Shown here piece after piece: positions 1 to 10,536 of a stretch of 64,000 nucleotides of DNA; the stretch's first letter is position 1; each line of letters opens with the position of its first letter. The stretch comes from Thermogemmatispora onikobensis (lineage in GTDB: Bacteria; Chloroflexota; Ktedonobacteria; Ktedonobacterales; Ktedonobacteraceae), in assembly GCF_001748285.1 (NCBI RefSeq), contig NZ_BDGT01000018.1, positions 1 through 64,000 of the forward strand, read 5' to 3'. The notes beneath the pieces are model-generated. The model saw only the letters and a program-made list of their open reading frames with translations. It had not been told where the DNA came from and made no database searches. The translations under genes were made by a program, and so were the position numbers.

Positions 1-201
1 TTGCGCATCCTGATGAGCTGCCCCGATCAAGTGGTCAGCCGCGATCAGCTTCTCTCTTCAGTCTGGAATGATAATGAGAATAATAGTAATATTGTTGATG
101 TTTACATTGGCCGTTTGCGCAAAAAATTAGAGCCGGATGCGGCTCACCCACGCCATATTATTTCTGTGCGCCGTATCGGATATAAGTTTGTCAGTAAGTA
201 A
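1..201 (+). CDS. response regulator, C-terminal DNA-binding domain (partial)
   Basis: The 3' end of an OmpR/PhoB-type response regulator; the reading frame is open to the left edge, so the TTG at position 1 is not a believable start and the receiver domain lies outside the window. The visible 66 residues are a winged helix: a VVSRDQLL recognition-helix approach, the VDVYIGRLRKKLE signature of the long helix, and a RRIGYKFV wing hairpin. Such proteins bind direct repeats in DNA once phosphorylated. The stop lies 15 bases before a histidine kinase gene, so the two should form one two-component operon. The family is clear; target genes are unknown. Confidence 0.9.
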   Translation: MRILMSCPDQVVSRDQLLSSVWNDNENNSNIVDVYIGRLRKKLEPDAAHPRHIISVRRIGYKFVSK

Positions 202-216
202 GGAAAAGGGGGGAAC

Positions 217-1542
217 GTGGTGAAATCGGCCTCTCGCCGCTCTCGGGTAAAGGAGCGTGCGCCTGCCGGGACCGAAGTCCGGCAGGTACGCGACGTTGAC
301 GGCGTTGACCAGCCTGATCAGTTGTTGTCTGAGGATCAAGCACGGATGCAGGGAGGAAGGGCAGGGAGGAAGAAGGTGGTGCGTGAGCGGCATCCGTCCG
401 AGCAGGGGGGGCGGGCGGATATGGAGCTGTTGGCGGACTGTGCCGGGAAGGCGCTGGCGGCCACGACTGATGTCGCCTTTCTTCTAGACAGCTGTTTTCG
501 CCTCCGTGCCTTCAATCCTGCAGCGGCGGCTCTCTTAAGCTGGGAAGGGGCTGCCACCATTGGCCAGGGCTGTGCCCAGGTACTCAGGTGTCGCAACCTG
601 GATCATATGCCGCTCTGTGGCACCTCTGGCTGTCCGCTGGTGCGTGTCTTGCAGGGAGGGCAGCCGCTTGCCAACGAAGAAATCATTCTTGGTCCCGAGA
701 CTGTGCAGGGTTGGGAAGCCTCGGTCAGTGTCACTCCTATCGAAGCTGTCGATGAGCGCTATGTCTTCTTCCTGGCGCGCGATGTCTCTGCGCTCAAAAT
801 GGCCAATCGCATGCGAGAGCACTTTGTATCGATGGTCTCGCATGAGCTACGTACGCCGCTCAACTCCGTGCATGGGTTTATCGAGCTGCTCTTGCGCGGT
901 CAGATGGGACCTTTGAACGATACCCAGCGTGAATACCTGGGCTACGCCAGCGAGGCTTTGCAGCAACTACTCTCGCTGGCCGAGGATGTCCTCTTCATGG
1001 CACGTTCCGATGCTGGCCATTTTGAGATCCGGCTCCAGCAGGTGAACGTTGAGGTCCTCTCTCAACAGGTTCTGGAAAGCTTGTTACCGCTGGCGCGCAA
1101 GGCTGAGATCGTCATGAGCAAGGAGATAGAGCTGCCTGCTCCGCTCTTGCATGCTGATCCGCAGCGCCTTAAGCAGGTACTCTCTAATCTGCTGGGGAAC
1201 GCCATTAAGTTCACCCCACCGGGGGGAACGGTGGTCCTACGCGCCCGTCCTGATCCCGATGATCCTCAGATGGCGCTGCTCTCCGTGAAAGACACTGGCT
1301 TTGGTATCGCGCCCGAGGATCAGCCTCATGTCTTTGAGCGCTTCTATCAGGCCACGCACAGTATGCAGTCCCGTATGGGGGGCTATGGGCTGGGGCTGAC
1401 GATTGCCCGCCTCATCATTGAACAACATGGAGGAAGGATCTGGTTTGAAACGGTCCCGAATCGGGGTACCACCTTCTATTTCACCCTCCCTCTCTATCGC
1501 GAACAGACAGTGCTAGAAGGAGGGAGAAGCGATAACAGCTAG
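217..1542 (+). CDS. PAS-domain sensor histidine kinase
   Basis: Sensor kinase partner of the preceding response regulator. The GTG start is preceded by a purine-rich ribosome site. Residues 1-68 are basic and probably disordered, 75-190 form a PAS domain, 200-265 the dimerisation and phosphoacceptor domain with SHELRTPLN (His209), and 300-430 the ATPase domain with an N box (NLLGNAIKFTPP), G1 box (DTGFGIAPED) and G2 box (GGYGLGLTIA). No membrane segment is visible, so it should sit in the cytoplasm. The PAS domain carries four cysteines spaced C-x5-C-x8-C-x4-C (119, 125, 134, 139), which could bind a metal or iron-sulfur cluster; that is inference. The signal it senses is unknown. Confidence 0.93.
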   Translation: MVKSASRRSRVKERAPAGTEVRQVRDVDGVDQPDQLLSEDQARMQGGRAGRKKVVRERHPSEQGGRADMELLADCAGKALAATTDVAFLLDSCFRLRAFNPAAAALLSWEGAATIGQGCAQVLRCRNLDHMPLCGTSGCPLVRVLQGGQPLANEEIILGPETVQGWEASVSVTPIEAVDERYVFFLARDVSALKMANRMREHFVSMVSHELRTPLNSVHGFIELLLRGQMGPLNDTQREYLGYASEALQQLLSLAEDVLFMARSDAGHFEIRLQQVNVEVLSQQVLESLLPLARKAEIVMSKEIELPAPLLHADPQRLKQVLSNLLGNAIKFTPPGGTVVLRARPDPDDPQMALLSVKDTGFGIAPEDQPHVFERFYQATHSMQSRMGGYGLGLTIARLIIEQHGGRIWFETVPNRGTTFYFTLPLYREQTVLEGGRSDNS

Positions 1543-1623
1543 CCAGGCGGGAGATTTATTCGCCGCACAGCCTGCTTCTCTGAACGAGGCTGGAAAAGGT
1601 GCAGGTGAGGCGTTGGAACGTGC

Positions 1624-2376
1624 TCACTGCCAAAGCGAGTTCTGAACGGCTCCGTTCGATGGTCCCTCTGCTCCCTGGGGGCCGCTGGTTGGTTCTCGAT
1701 AGGCGTTATTCTTCGAGAGCCGATCGGCCAGGCGCGTTGGCTCGGGCAGGCGATAGCCGCGGCAGCAGGAGAGGACATAGTGGATGCTTGTCTCCAGGCT
1801 GATCCGGTGGCCGAGAGAGATGATCATTGGCTTGGCGTGCTCGCGTGTGCGCACGGCGGCGCCGATGATCTCTCCATGATCGCGCAGGGGAATCCAGGAG
1901 CCAACTGTTTCGCCTAGCTCCTGCTCGTTGTAGTGGCCACGCAGGACCGATTTGGCGCACCCAATTGTGGGAAGGTCCAGCCAGAGGCCCAGGTGGGAGG
2001 CAATGCCCAATCGGCGCGGGTGAGCAATTCCCTGGCCGTCGACCATGATCAGATCTGGCTCCTGTCGCAGCAGATGGAGCGCTCCCAGCACGCAAGGCAG
2101 CTCACGGAATGAGAGCAGGCCCGGGATATACTCCATGCGTACTGGCTCCTCGTAGACATGTTGCTCCTCTAGCTCCAAGGAAGGATAAGAGAGAAGAACA
2201 GCAGCGGCGCGCGCCAGGCCATTATTTTCATTGATCGCCAAATCGACGCCAGCAATGTGCTGGATCTGGGACGGCAGGCGATCCTCGCGGATCACCCGGC
2301 TGGCAAGCTCTTTCTGCAGAGCGATGGCCTGCTCTGGTTGCAGGTTCCACTCGTGCAGGGGGCGTACTGCTCGCAT
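1624..2376 (-). CDS. nfi: endonuclease V (deoxyinosine 3' endonuclease)
   Basis: Endonuclease V cuts DNA one nucleotide 3' of deoxyinosine, starting repair of deaminated adenine. The 250-residue protein has the family motifs in order: GVDLAI with the metal-binding Asp45, YIPGLLSFRE with Glu92, VDGQGIAHPRRLG with Asp113, and PTIGCAKS further on. These match the Asp-Glu-Asp set known from the Thermotoga enzyme. The last 25 residues are a polar tail beyond the usual fold. The gene starts 3 bases after the stop of the methyltransferase upstream on the same strand, so the two are co-transcribed. Identification is secure. Confidence 0.93.
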   Translation of the reverse strand: MRAVRPLHEWNLQPEQAIALQKELASRVIREDRLPSQIQHIAGVDLAINENNGLARAAAVLLSYPSLELEEQHVYEEPVRMEYIPGLLSFRELPCVLGALHLLRQEPDLIMVDGQGIAHPRRLGIASHLGLWLDLPTIGCAKSVLRGHYNEQELGETVGSWIPLRDHGEIIGAAVRTREHAKPMIISLGHRISLETSIHYVLSCCRGYRLPEPTRLADRLSKNNAYREPTSGPQGAEGPSNGAVQNSLWQ

Positions 2377-2379
2377 GGG

Positions 2380-3159
2380 CTATCGTGCCTCCGCAATGAA
2401 AATCATGCGCGGGCTTTGCAGTTCGTAGGGGGCCATCTCATAATTGCCGTAGACATCCTTGACGACAAAACCCGCCTGCTCTAGCATCAATTCCAGCTCG
2501 CTGCGCTCGAAGAGGTAAAACGTGGTGCGGGTAACTGTGCGCCGCACCGTTTCCCCCTGGCAGTACTGATCATAGAAGTGGACCAGCTCCAACATGTGGC
2601 GAGTGTTGGACGCGGCAGGAGAAACGAAATGGGTTAAAAGACTGCCATCCTCGCATGTCCAGGTCCCCTGATGCAGAAGCTGCCCACTTAGATTTTCCAT
2701 CGCGCGAGCATCGGCGTTGCTGAGATCAAGAATGAGTGTGGCGCCGGTCACCAGGTGAGCGCGTAGTAAGGCCAGTGCTTGCTGCTGATCTTTGCGTGTG
2801 GTCAGGTGGGCGAAGGAGCCGAGTGCGATAAAAGCCAGCCGAAAGCGCTGCTCCAGGTGTAAGGCGCGCATATCCTGCTGCACCAGCGTCACTCGTGACA
2901 GAAGGCCCTCCTGGGCCAGCCGCTGGCGTGCACGTTCCAGCATCTTGGCCGAGATATCGACCCCGGTCAGCTCGTAGCCTTCGCGCGCCAGTGGTAGAAG
3001 CAGGCGACCGCTGCCGCAGGCCACCTCCAGCAAAGGACCGTAGGGGCCGCACAGCTCGGCGAAGTCCCGATAGAGGTCCAGGTCCTCCAGGAAGTGGGCA
3101 TGCTCGATATCGTAAAAAGCTGCAAAGGCATCGTAATCGTTCACTGTATCTCTTTGCAT
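2380..3159 (-). CDS. class I SAM-dependent methyltransferase
   Basis: A 259-residue Rossmann-fold methyltransferase. Motif I is LLEVACGSGRLLLPLA near residue 45, followed by the acidic end of strand 2 (ELTGVDIS) that binds the ribose of S-adenosylmethionine, and a motif IV region (FIALGSFAHL) typical of small-molecule methyltransferases rather than DNA or rRNA enzymes. The C-terminal part has beta-strand-rich sequence and a long insert. It is first in a two-gene operon with endonuclease V, only 3 bases away. The substrate cannot be read from the sequence. Confidence 0.85.
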   Translation of the reverse strand: MQRDTVNDYDAFAAFYDIEHAHFLEDLDLYRDFAELCGPYGPLLEVACGSGRLLLPLAREGYELTGVDISAKMLERARQRLAQEGLLSRVTLVQQDMRALHLEQRFRLAFIALGSFAHLTTRKDQQQALALLRAHLVTGATLILDLSNADARAMENLSGQLLHQGTWTCEDGSLLTHFVSPAASNTRHMLELVHFYDQYCQGETVRRTVTRTTFYLFERSELELMLEQAGFVVKDVYGNYEMAPYELQSPRMIFIAEAR

Positions 3160-3411
3160 AAGAAGATCCGCTCCGCATGGCTCGGCGATGGGCGCTTGCC
3201 TCTAGAATACTCTCCCGATGATAGCACGGTGGCAAAAGAGCCGCAAGAGGGGAAAAAGCGGAGAGGCAAACAAGGTCTGCCGGGGCGGGGTGACCACAAG
3301 CACAAGGAAGGAGCTGAGGCGCCATGACCTCTCTTCTCGCCTGCCGGCAGCAGGCTAGCAGACCGTGCTGGTGAGGTCCTCGACAATGGGCGGCTCTGGA
3401 ACCGGGAAAGG

Positions 3412-4125
3412 CTAAATCCCATCCGCCGAGGTGATGCGGTCGAGGGTGGGCAGGGTCTGAGTAGCGAAAGTCAGATGAACATCATAGATTGCCAGGTCGC
3501 GCCAGACCGTGACGGTGAAATGGTAGGGGTCCAGCTCATTCACTGAGAATTCAGAGACCGTGCCGAAGCGCTGATCTTGCGCGCGTGCGAGCTGAAGATA
3601 GCCATCCAGATCCAGATGCTGCCCTTTCACTGTGGCGTTGCTTGCCAGCTCGATATAGGCTAATTGATACTGCTGCTGTTGGATAGCCGTGTAATAATCC
3701 TGCACGACCGTGCGGTGGGCCGTTTCGAGCGTGGCAGGCGAGACGTTCTGTGCGAGGCCCTGGGTGAGGTTCTGGCTGGCCTGTTGGAAGGCAAGGAAGG
3801 CGGCGAGGCCGCAGCTGACCAGACTGGCTACGATGAAGAAGGTGATGGCCAGCGGCAGCCACCACGGTTGCTGACGGGTCAAACGCGGAGCCGGAGGAGC
3901 TGGTAATGGTCTTGGAAGCGGCGCAGGACCGCCATAGGGCGGAGGAGGAAATGGCGCCATACTCATGCCGGCGGGAAAAGCCATCGATGGGGGTGGAGGG
4001 AACCAGGTCGGAGGCACCATGTTCGGCGCGCCGGACCAGGGTTGCGGGCCTGGCGCTGCGGGAGGCCACGGAGAAGCGAGTGGTGACTGCTCGGGCTGAT
4101 TCTGTTGCTGAGGATCTGATTGCAT
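3412..4125 (-). CDS. proline-rich single-pass membrane protein
   Basis: Not a recognised family. Residues 1-85 are extremely rich in Pro, Ala and Met and should be a flexible cytoplasmic segment. One membrane helix follows (residues 90-112, ITFFIVASLVSCGLAAFLAF). The remaining 110 residues, outside the membrane, start with a helix (ATLETAHRTVVQDYYTAIQ) and continue into alternating strands, a pattern like NTF2/SnoaL-like or DUF4878-type domains. Such Pro-rich tail, helix and small outer domain architectures are common in Ktedonobacteria. It is transcribed alone, about 400 bases after the dikinase gene. Function unknown. Confidence 0.7.
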   Translation of the reverse strand: MQSDPQQQNQPEQSPLASPWPPAAPGPQPWSGAPNMVPPTWFPPPPSMAFPAGMSMAPFPPPPYGGPAPLPRPLPAPPAPRLTRQQPWWLPLAITFFIVASLVSCGLAAFLAFQQASQNLTQGLAQNVSPATLETAHRTVVQDYYTAIQQQQYQLAYIELASNATVKGQHLDLDGYLQLARAQDQRFGTVSEFSVNELDPYHFTVTVWRDLAIYDVHLTFATQTLPTLDRITSADGI

Positions 4126-4371
4126 TGAACCTTATCCTCCTGCTCCTGATGAGCCAGATAGCTAGTAGCAGGATTTCAATCAAGCCTCTCCCCGTAGGGC
4201 AAGATAAGTATAATGGACCTGGGTATAGTTGGCAAGATCGCAACGCTGTTTCCCGGGCTGTACCCTGTAACAGCTTGCCTGGCCTCCACCCACAAGTGCC
4301 TGCCTGAGCGTGCCGCACAGCGAAAGGAGGAGTCTGCCCGGCGGCCAGCAGCGCTCTTGCGCAGGCCAGGA

Positions 4372-4439
4372 AAAGCGGGCAATTCCCCTTGACGCTCCCT
4401 GAGCTGAGGAGCTGGGATCGGCGAGGAATTGCCCGCTTT
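4372..4439 (-). terminator. long inverted repeat downstream of ppdK
   Basis: A perfect 15-bp inverted repeat, AAAGCGGGCAATTCC at 4372-4386 and its complement at 4425-4439, separated by 38 bases. It lies about 90 bases after the dikinase stop on the minus strand and before the next minus-strand gene, so a terminator or mRNA 3' end is the simplest reading; the arms end in a short A/T run. The long loop is unusual for an intrinsic terminator. Nothing else is visible in the rest of the 4126-4528 gap. Confidence 0.5.
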
Positions 4440-4528
4440 CCTTGATGCTGCGATGCTGCGCGCTTCAAAGGTAACCCACGGGCCAGCGTCACAGTGCGAC
4501 GAACGTGACAGGCCCGGGCCTGACCTAC

Positions 4529-7327
<2,799 letters not shown>

Positions 7328-7502
7328 GAAATACTCCTCCCAGTTGATAGAATACTCAGGATCTATAGAAGCCGAATCACGACGCCAGGGGAATCCTCCT
7401 CATAGAGGATGGGTAGGACGTAGCGCTGCAAGCAACCGGGTCGGCGCTGACCCGCGCCGCTGGATTGCGCTGGAGAAGGCGCGTGTTCAGTCGGCTGGTC
7501 AA

Positions 7503-8138
7503 TCAGGCGCTGGTAAAGATTCTTCCCCTGGCCCAGCGCAAGACACGGCGGGCACGCTGCACATGGTCGTTGGCCTCGGAGGCGCTAATGACCTCATCGG
7601 CCTCCTCGGGGGGCGTATCGGCATAAAAGGTTTCGGGATGGAAAGGAGTGAGAGCCTCCATATCGTGCAGGATCTCCGTTGGTGCACCGACGCGCTCGCC
7701 CAAGGCTCGCAGATCATGGTTATAAGGGGAACGACGTCCGAAAAGGAGCAGGCTCACTGCCTGGGTGGCTTTCTCAGCCACCTGGTTACAGTAATCGACG
7801 CAGGCGAAGTGCCGACCGAGGTTCAGCTCCAGGCTTGCGGTGGCCATGTCCTGGGCGGCCTCGGCGAACAGAGCCAGGGCCCCCTGCAAGTCGCCTCTTG
7901 CAGGCTGTGTGGTCTCTGTCTCCTCCTCGTCCTCTGTCTCCGCCTCCGCTCCATCTCCTTTGTTGCTCTGGCGCCCCGTTCCTCTGTTGGCTGGCGTTGA
8001 GCTGCCCTCTTCCCTGGTGTGGAAGGGAGGAGCCTGCTCCGACTGCTGCGGGCTGACGCCTTCCAGCAGCAGCCGCTCCAGATCCTCCTCAGGCTCATGT
8101 GGTTGAGGGGCGTCACCCGCTGTGTGGCGCTCTGACAT
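7503..8138 (-). CDS. HEPN domain-containing protein
   Basis: The C-terminal 125 residues look like a HEPN helical bundle: ALFAEAAQDMATASLELN, then CVDYCNQVAEKATQAVSLLLFG (the usual QxAEKxxKAL helix), NHDLRALGERVG and a final helix EANDHVQRARRVLRWARGR. Residues 1-85 are acidic, Glu/Thr/Gln-rich and probably disordered. HEPN proteins are often RNases or partners of MNT nucleotidyltransferases, but no MNT gene adjoins it, and the R-x4-6-H catalytic pair is not clearly present, so toxin or RNase activity should not be assumed. The ATG at 8138 has a GGGGAGAG site 13 bases upstream. It stands alone between ppdK and a divergent sigma factor gene. Confidence 0.72.
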   Translation of the reverse strand: MSERHTAGDAPQPHEPEEDLERLLLEGVSPQQSEQAPPFHTREEGSSTPANRGTGRQSNKGDGAEAETEDEEETETTQPARGDLQGALALFAEAAQDMATASLELNLGRHFACVDYCNQVAEKATQAVSLLLFGRRSPYNHDLRALGERVGAPTEILHDMEALTPFHPETFYADTPPEEADEVISASEANDHVQRARRVLRWARGRIFTSA

Positions 8139-8581
8139 CTGAGTAAGCTCTCCCCAGTGCCCGCCCAGGGGCCAGCGAGCGCCCCGGGCGGCTTATTCTC
8201 TTAGCTCAAACGACCTGTCCCCTGCCCGTAACGTACCAGGCTTTCCGCTTATCGATACCTCTGTGTGTTTCTCCTCTATATTAGTCCTGTCAGCGCGTGG
8301 TGTCAATGCAGCTTCACCAATCATTGATAGAGAAGAGCGAGAGTGGTCTCTGCCGGCCTCCTGCCGGGCTATTCCTGCTGCTCGTGTCCCCTCTCGTCCT
8401 CCGCCTGGCGGCGAGCCACCACCGCTGGTAGAGATGGGCTGCGCTGGAAAAACTGGCTGAAAAAGCTGGCCTGTTGACTCGTGAGAGGGAGAAGGAGAGA
8501 GCGAGGTGGTGGCTCCTGTGGGTCTGATGAGTGGGGAGCATCTCCTCAGCACCTACTGGCATGTTCTATTCACCGGGCGTT
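8139..8581. other. intergenic region between HEPN gene and sigma factor gene
   Basis: About 440 bases separating two divergent genes. It contains a GC-rich imperfect hairpin at 8161-8191 (CCGCCCAGGGGC against GCCCCGGGCGG) just upstream of the HEPN start, which could affect its translation. I see no convincing coding sequence; open frames here have no ribosome site and no family resemblance. Confidence 0.4.
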
Positions 8582-8583
8582 CC

Positions 8584-8592
8584 TGCTATACT
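8584..8592 (+). promoter_or_regulatory. extended -10 promoter of the sigma factor gene
   Basis: TGCTATACT is an extended -10 element (TGn plus TATACT). No good -35 is visible. A transcript from here would begin near 8599, which argues that the sigma factor gene does not start at the ATG at 8531. Confidence 0.45.
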
Positions 8593-8710
8593 AGGTATAC
8601 ATATGCATGCTTTTAGCAAGGTCAGTGAAGGTGGCGAGGGCGCATTAACTGCTGGTAACGCTGATGTCGCCGCTGTCGCAGAGGCCCGGAGAGAAAGAGT
8701 ACATGTCAGC

Positions 8711-9337
8711 ATGACAGAGAAAACGCCTGCGCATTCGCAGAGAGCCGGCCCTGAAACGTTTGCCGATGCTGAGAGTGCCCTGGCCTTAAGCAGGCTCTAT
8801 GAGCGGTTCAGTCGGCCAATTCACTCCTATATTTATCATCTCTTGGGGAACCGTGAGGACGCCGATGATATGACGCAGGAGGTCTTTATCCGAGCCTGCC
8901 TGGCCTGGGATCATCTGCATGACCGTGAGAACCTGAGCGCCTGGCTCTATCGTATTGCGACCAATCTCTGCGTAGACCTCTTGCGCAGGCGGAAACGTAT
9001 TGCCTGGTGGCCTCTCTCCCTGAGTAGTCATCAGGGCGACCATGATGAAGGCTCGATCTCTGAGGAGTTTACTCTGTTGCTGGCTGATAGCGGAGGCATC
9101 CCCGAAATCGTAGAGCGCGAGCATATCCGTGCCGCGCTGGCGGCGATGCCGCTGGACTATGCTATCGCGCTCGTGCTGAACACCGTTCAGGGCCTTCCCT
9201 ATCAAGAGGTTGCTACCATCATCGGAATCTCCCCCAATGCTGCCGCAACACGCATATCTCGGGCAAAGAAGATGTTTATCGAACGTTACACGCGAATCGA
9301 GCGAGAGCATCTGAAGGGGGAGGAGCGCCGGCGATGA
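8711..9337 (+). CDS. ECF-type RNA polymerase sigma factor
   Basis: Extracytoplasmic-function sigma factor. Region 2 is visible as LYERFSRPIHSYIYHLLGNREDADDMTQEVFIRA followed by LSAWLYRIATNLCVDLLRRR; region 4 as IRAALAAMPLDYAIALVLNTVQGLPYQEVATIIGIS and an RISRAKKMF recognition helix. The chosen ATG (MTEKTP, 208 residues) has GGAGAGAAAG upstream and lies after the probable promoter; an in-frame ATG at 8603 is also possible, while 8531 is unlikely. The stop overlaps the start of the anti-sigma gene by four bases, so the two proteins are made together. The regulon is unknown. Confidence 0.9.
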   Translation: MTEKTPAHSQRAGPETFADAESALALSRLYERFSRPIHSYIYHLLGNREDADDMTQEVFIRACLAWDHLHDRENLSAWLYRIATNLCVDLLRRRKRIAWWPLSLSSHQGDHDEGSISEEFTLLLADSGGIPEIVEREHIRAALAAMPLDYAIALVLNTVQGLPYQEVATIIGISPNAAATRISRAKKMFIERYTRIEREHLKGEERRR

Positions 9338-10380
9338 GTGAGGCGATGCACGAATCTGATTTGCCGCCGTTACCCCTGGCTCGTGAGCGCGGGCTGCAGG
9401 TCTGCGAAACCATCCAGCTCTACCTGGCCATTCTCGATGACTTGGACCTTGAGCAAGCGCAGGCGGTGCTGGAGCATGTCTACGATTGCCCATCCTGCTT
9501 GCGGGCCTATCGTCTCTTGAGCCAGGCGACGCAGCTGCTGCGGAGTAACCTGGAGCAAACACGTCCCTCAGCGCGCGTCGACCGGGCTGTCTATCAGGCG
9601 ATTGCGGCTCGTTGGGGGGTGCCAGCCGCTACCTCTCGGGAGGACGGGGCAGGAGCGTTCCGCAAGCAGGCCGAAGTATCTCGTACTCAGCCGAACCGCC
9701 GGGTGTGGCGATCCCCAATCCGTCCCTCTTCTGTGCGTCGCCGCCTCTTACTCTTGCCGGCAGTAGCGGCCCTGGTGCTGCTGGTCCTGGGGGCCTCTCT
9801 GGGGGTAAGCGCCATCTGGCGACCGTCGCAGGCTTTTGCCTTGCCGGCGGGGCTCTCCTGGAGTGGCTATGTCCTCTATCATCGTCAAACCAGGATGAGT
9901 GATGAAGGGCGACCTTATCGCGTCGAAACCTATCACAACCTGGGAACCGGTGAGTTGCACGTGGAGGCCACCATGCCTGGTCAGCTGGATGTAGTGCTGA
10001 TCAGCGATGGGAAGATGGTCCTTGGACTGGACATGATGCATCACGTGGTGCAGTGGAATCCTGCCCGTTGGACTGTCCAGGACACGGCCTTTGATCTTGA
10101 GCAATTGCGCCACGATCTTCAGCAGGGTAGGGCCCACTATCTTGGTCAAAGCCGATTACAAGGGCAAACGGTCTACCGTATCTGGCTGCCCAGTGGCTAT
10201 ATTTTGGTGCTGGATCAGCACTACCATCCGGTCAACCTCCTGTATGCCGATGGTGCTCAGCAAGGTCAGCCGGTGTACGACAGTCTGCGCTTGCTGACGG
10301 AAGACCAGGTCTCTGAACGCCTCTGGGACATGCACCCCCCCGCGGACTTTCTGCCGGGCCACCTTCCCGCTGAGCCTTGA
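9334..10380 (+). CDS. membrane anti-sigma factor with zinc motif and sigma-E regulator-like outer domain
   Basis: Probable inhibitor of the sigma factor just upstream, with which it overlaps by ATGA. The N-terminal cytoplasmic part has the zinc-associated anti-sigma motif H-x3-C-x2-C (His48, Cys52, Cys55). One membrane helix follows near residues 132-153 (LLPAVAALVLLVLGASL). The outer 190 residues (GYVLYHRQTR...HLQGQTVYRIWLP) are beta-strand-rich and resemble the half-barrel of LolA/RseB-type lipid or lipoprotein sensors. A release mechanism through this outer domain is inference. Family assignment rests on motif, membrane topology and gene order. Confidence 0.82.
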   Translation: MSEAMHESDLPPLPLARERGLQVCETIQLYLAILDDLDLEQAQAVLEHVYDCPSCLRAYRLLSQATQLLRSNLEQTRPSARVDRAVYQAIAARWGVPAATSREDGAGAFRKQAEVSRTQPNRRVWRSPIRPSSVRRRLLLLPAVAALVLLVLGASLGVSAIWRPSQAFALPAGLSWSGYVLYHRQTRMSDEGRPYRVETYHNLGTGELHVEATMPGQLDVVLISDGKMVLGLDMMHHVVQWNPARWTVQDTAFDLEQLRHDLQQGRAHYLGQSRLQGQTVYRIWLPSGYILVLDQHYHPVNLLYADGAQQGQPVYDSLRLLTEDQVSERLWDMHPPADFLPGHLPAEP

Positions 10381-10392
10381 CCTCACCTCATT

Positions 10393-10416
10393 CTTGCTTG
10401 CTTGCTTGCTTGCTTG
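10393..10416 (+). repeat. CTTG tetranucleotide repeat, six copies
   Basis: Six perfect tandem CTTG units between the anti-sigma stop and the thiolase start. Such runs can change length by replication slippage. It lies outside the believable thiolase frame (start at 10537), so any effect would be on transcription or mRNA structure. Confidence 0.85.
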
Positions 10417-10536
10417 CATCGATTCGAAACGGGAGGCTACAATGGGAAAACGGAGGAGCAGCAGGGCCTTGCGAAGGGTGGCTGTTCCAGCGATGAAGCA
10501 ACTCGAGAGGCTGCACTGGCAGCAGGAGCAAGCATC

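Noticed and set aside
3551-4492. 313-codon minus-strand frame overlapping the Pro-rich membrane protein
   Set aside because: It crosses a hairpin region, has no coherent domain and competes with a frame that has a clear membrane helix and start.
8193-8552. 119-codon minus-strand frame between the HEPN and sigma factor genes
   Set aside because: Low-complexity, no ribosome site, spans the likely sigma promoter region.
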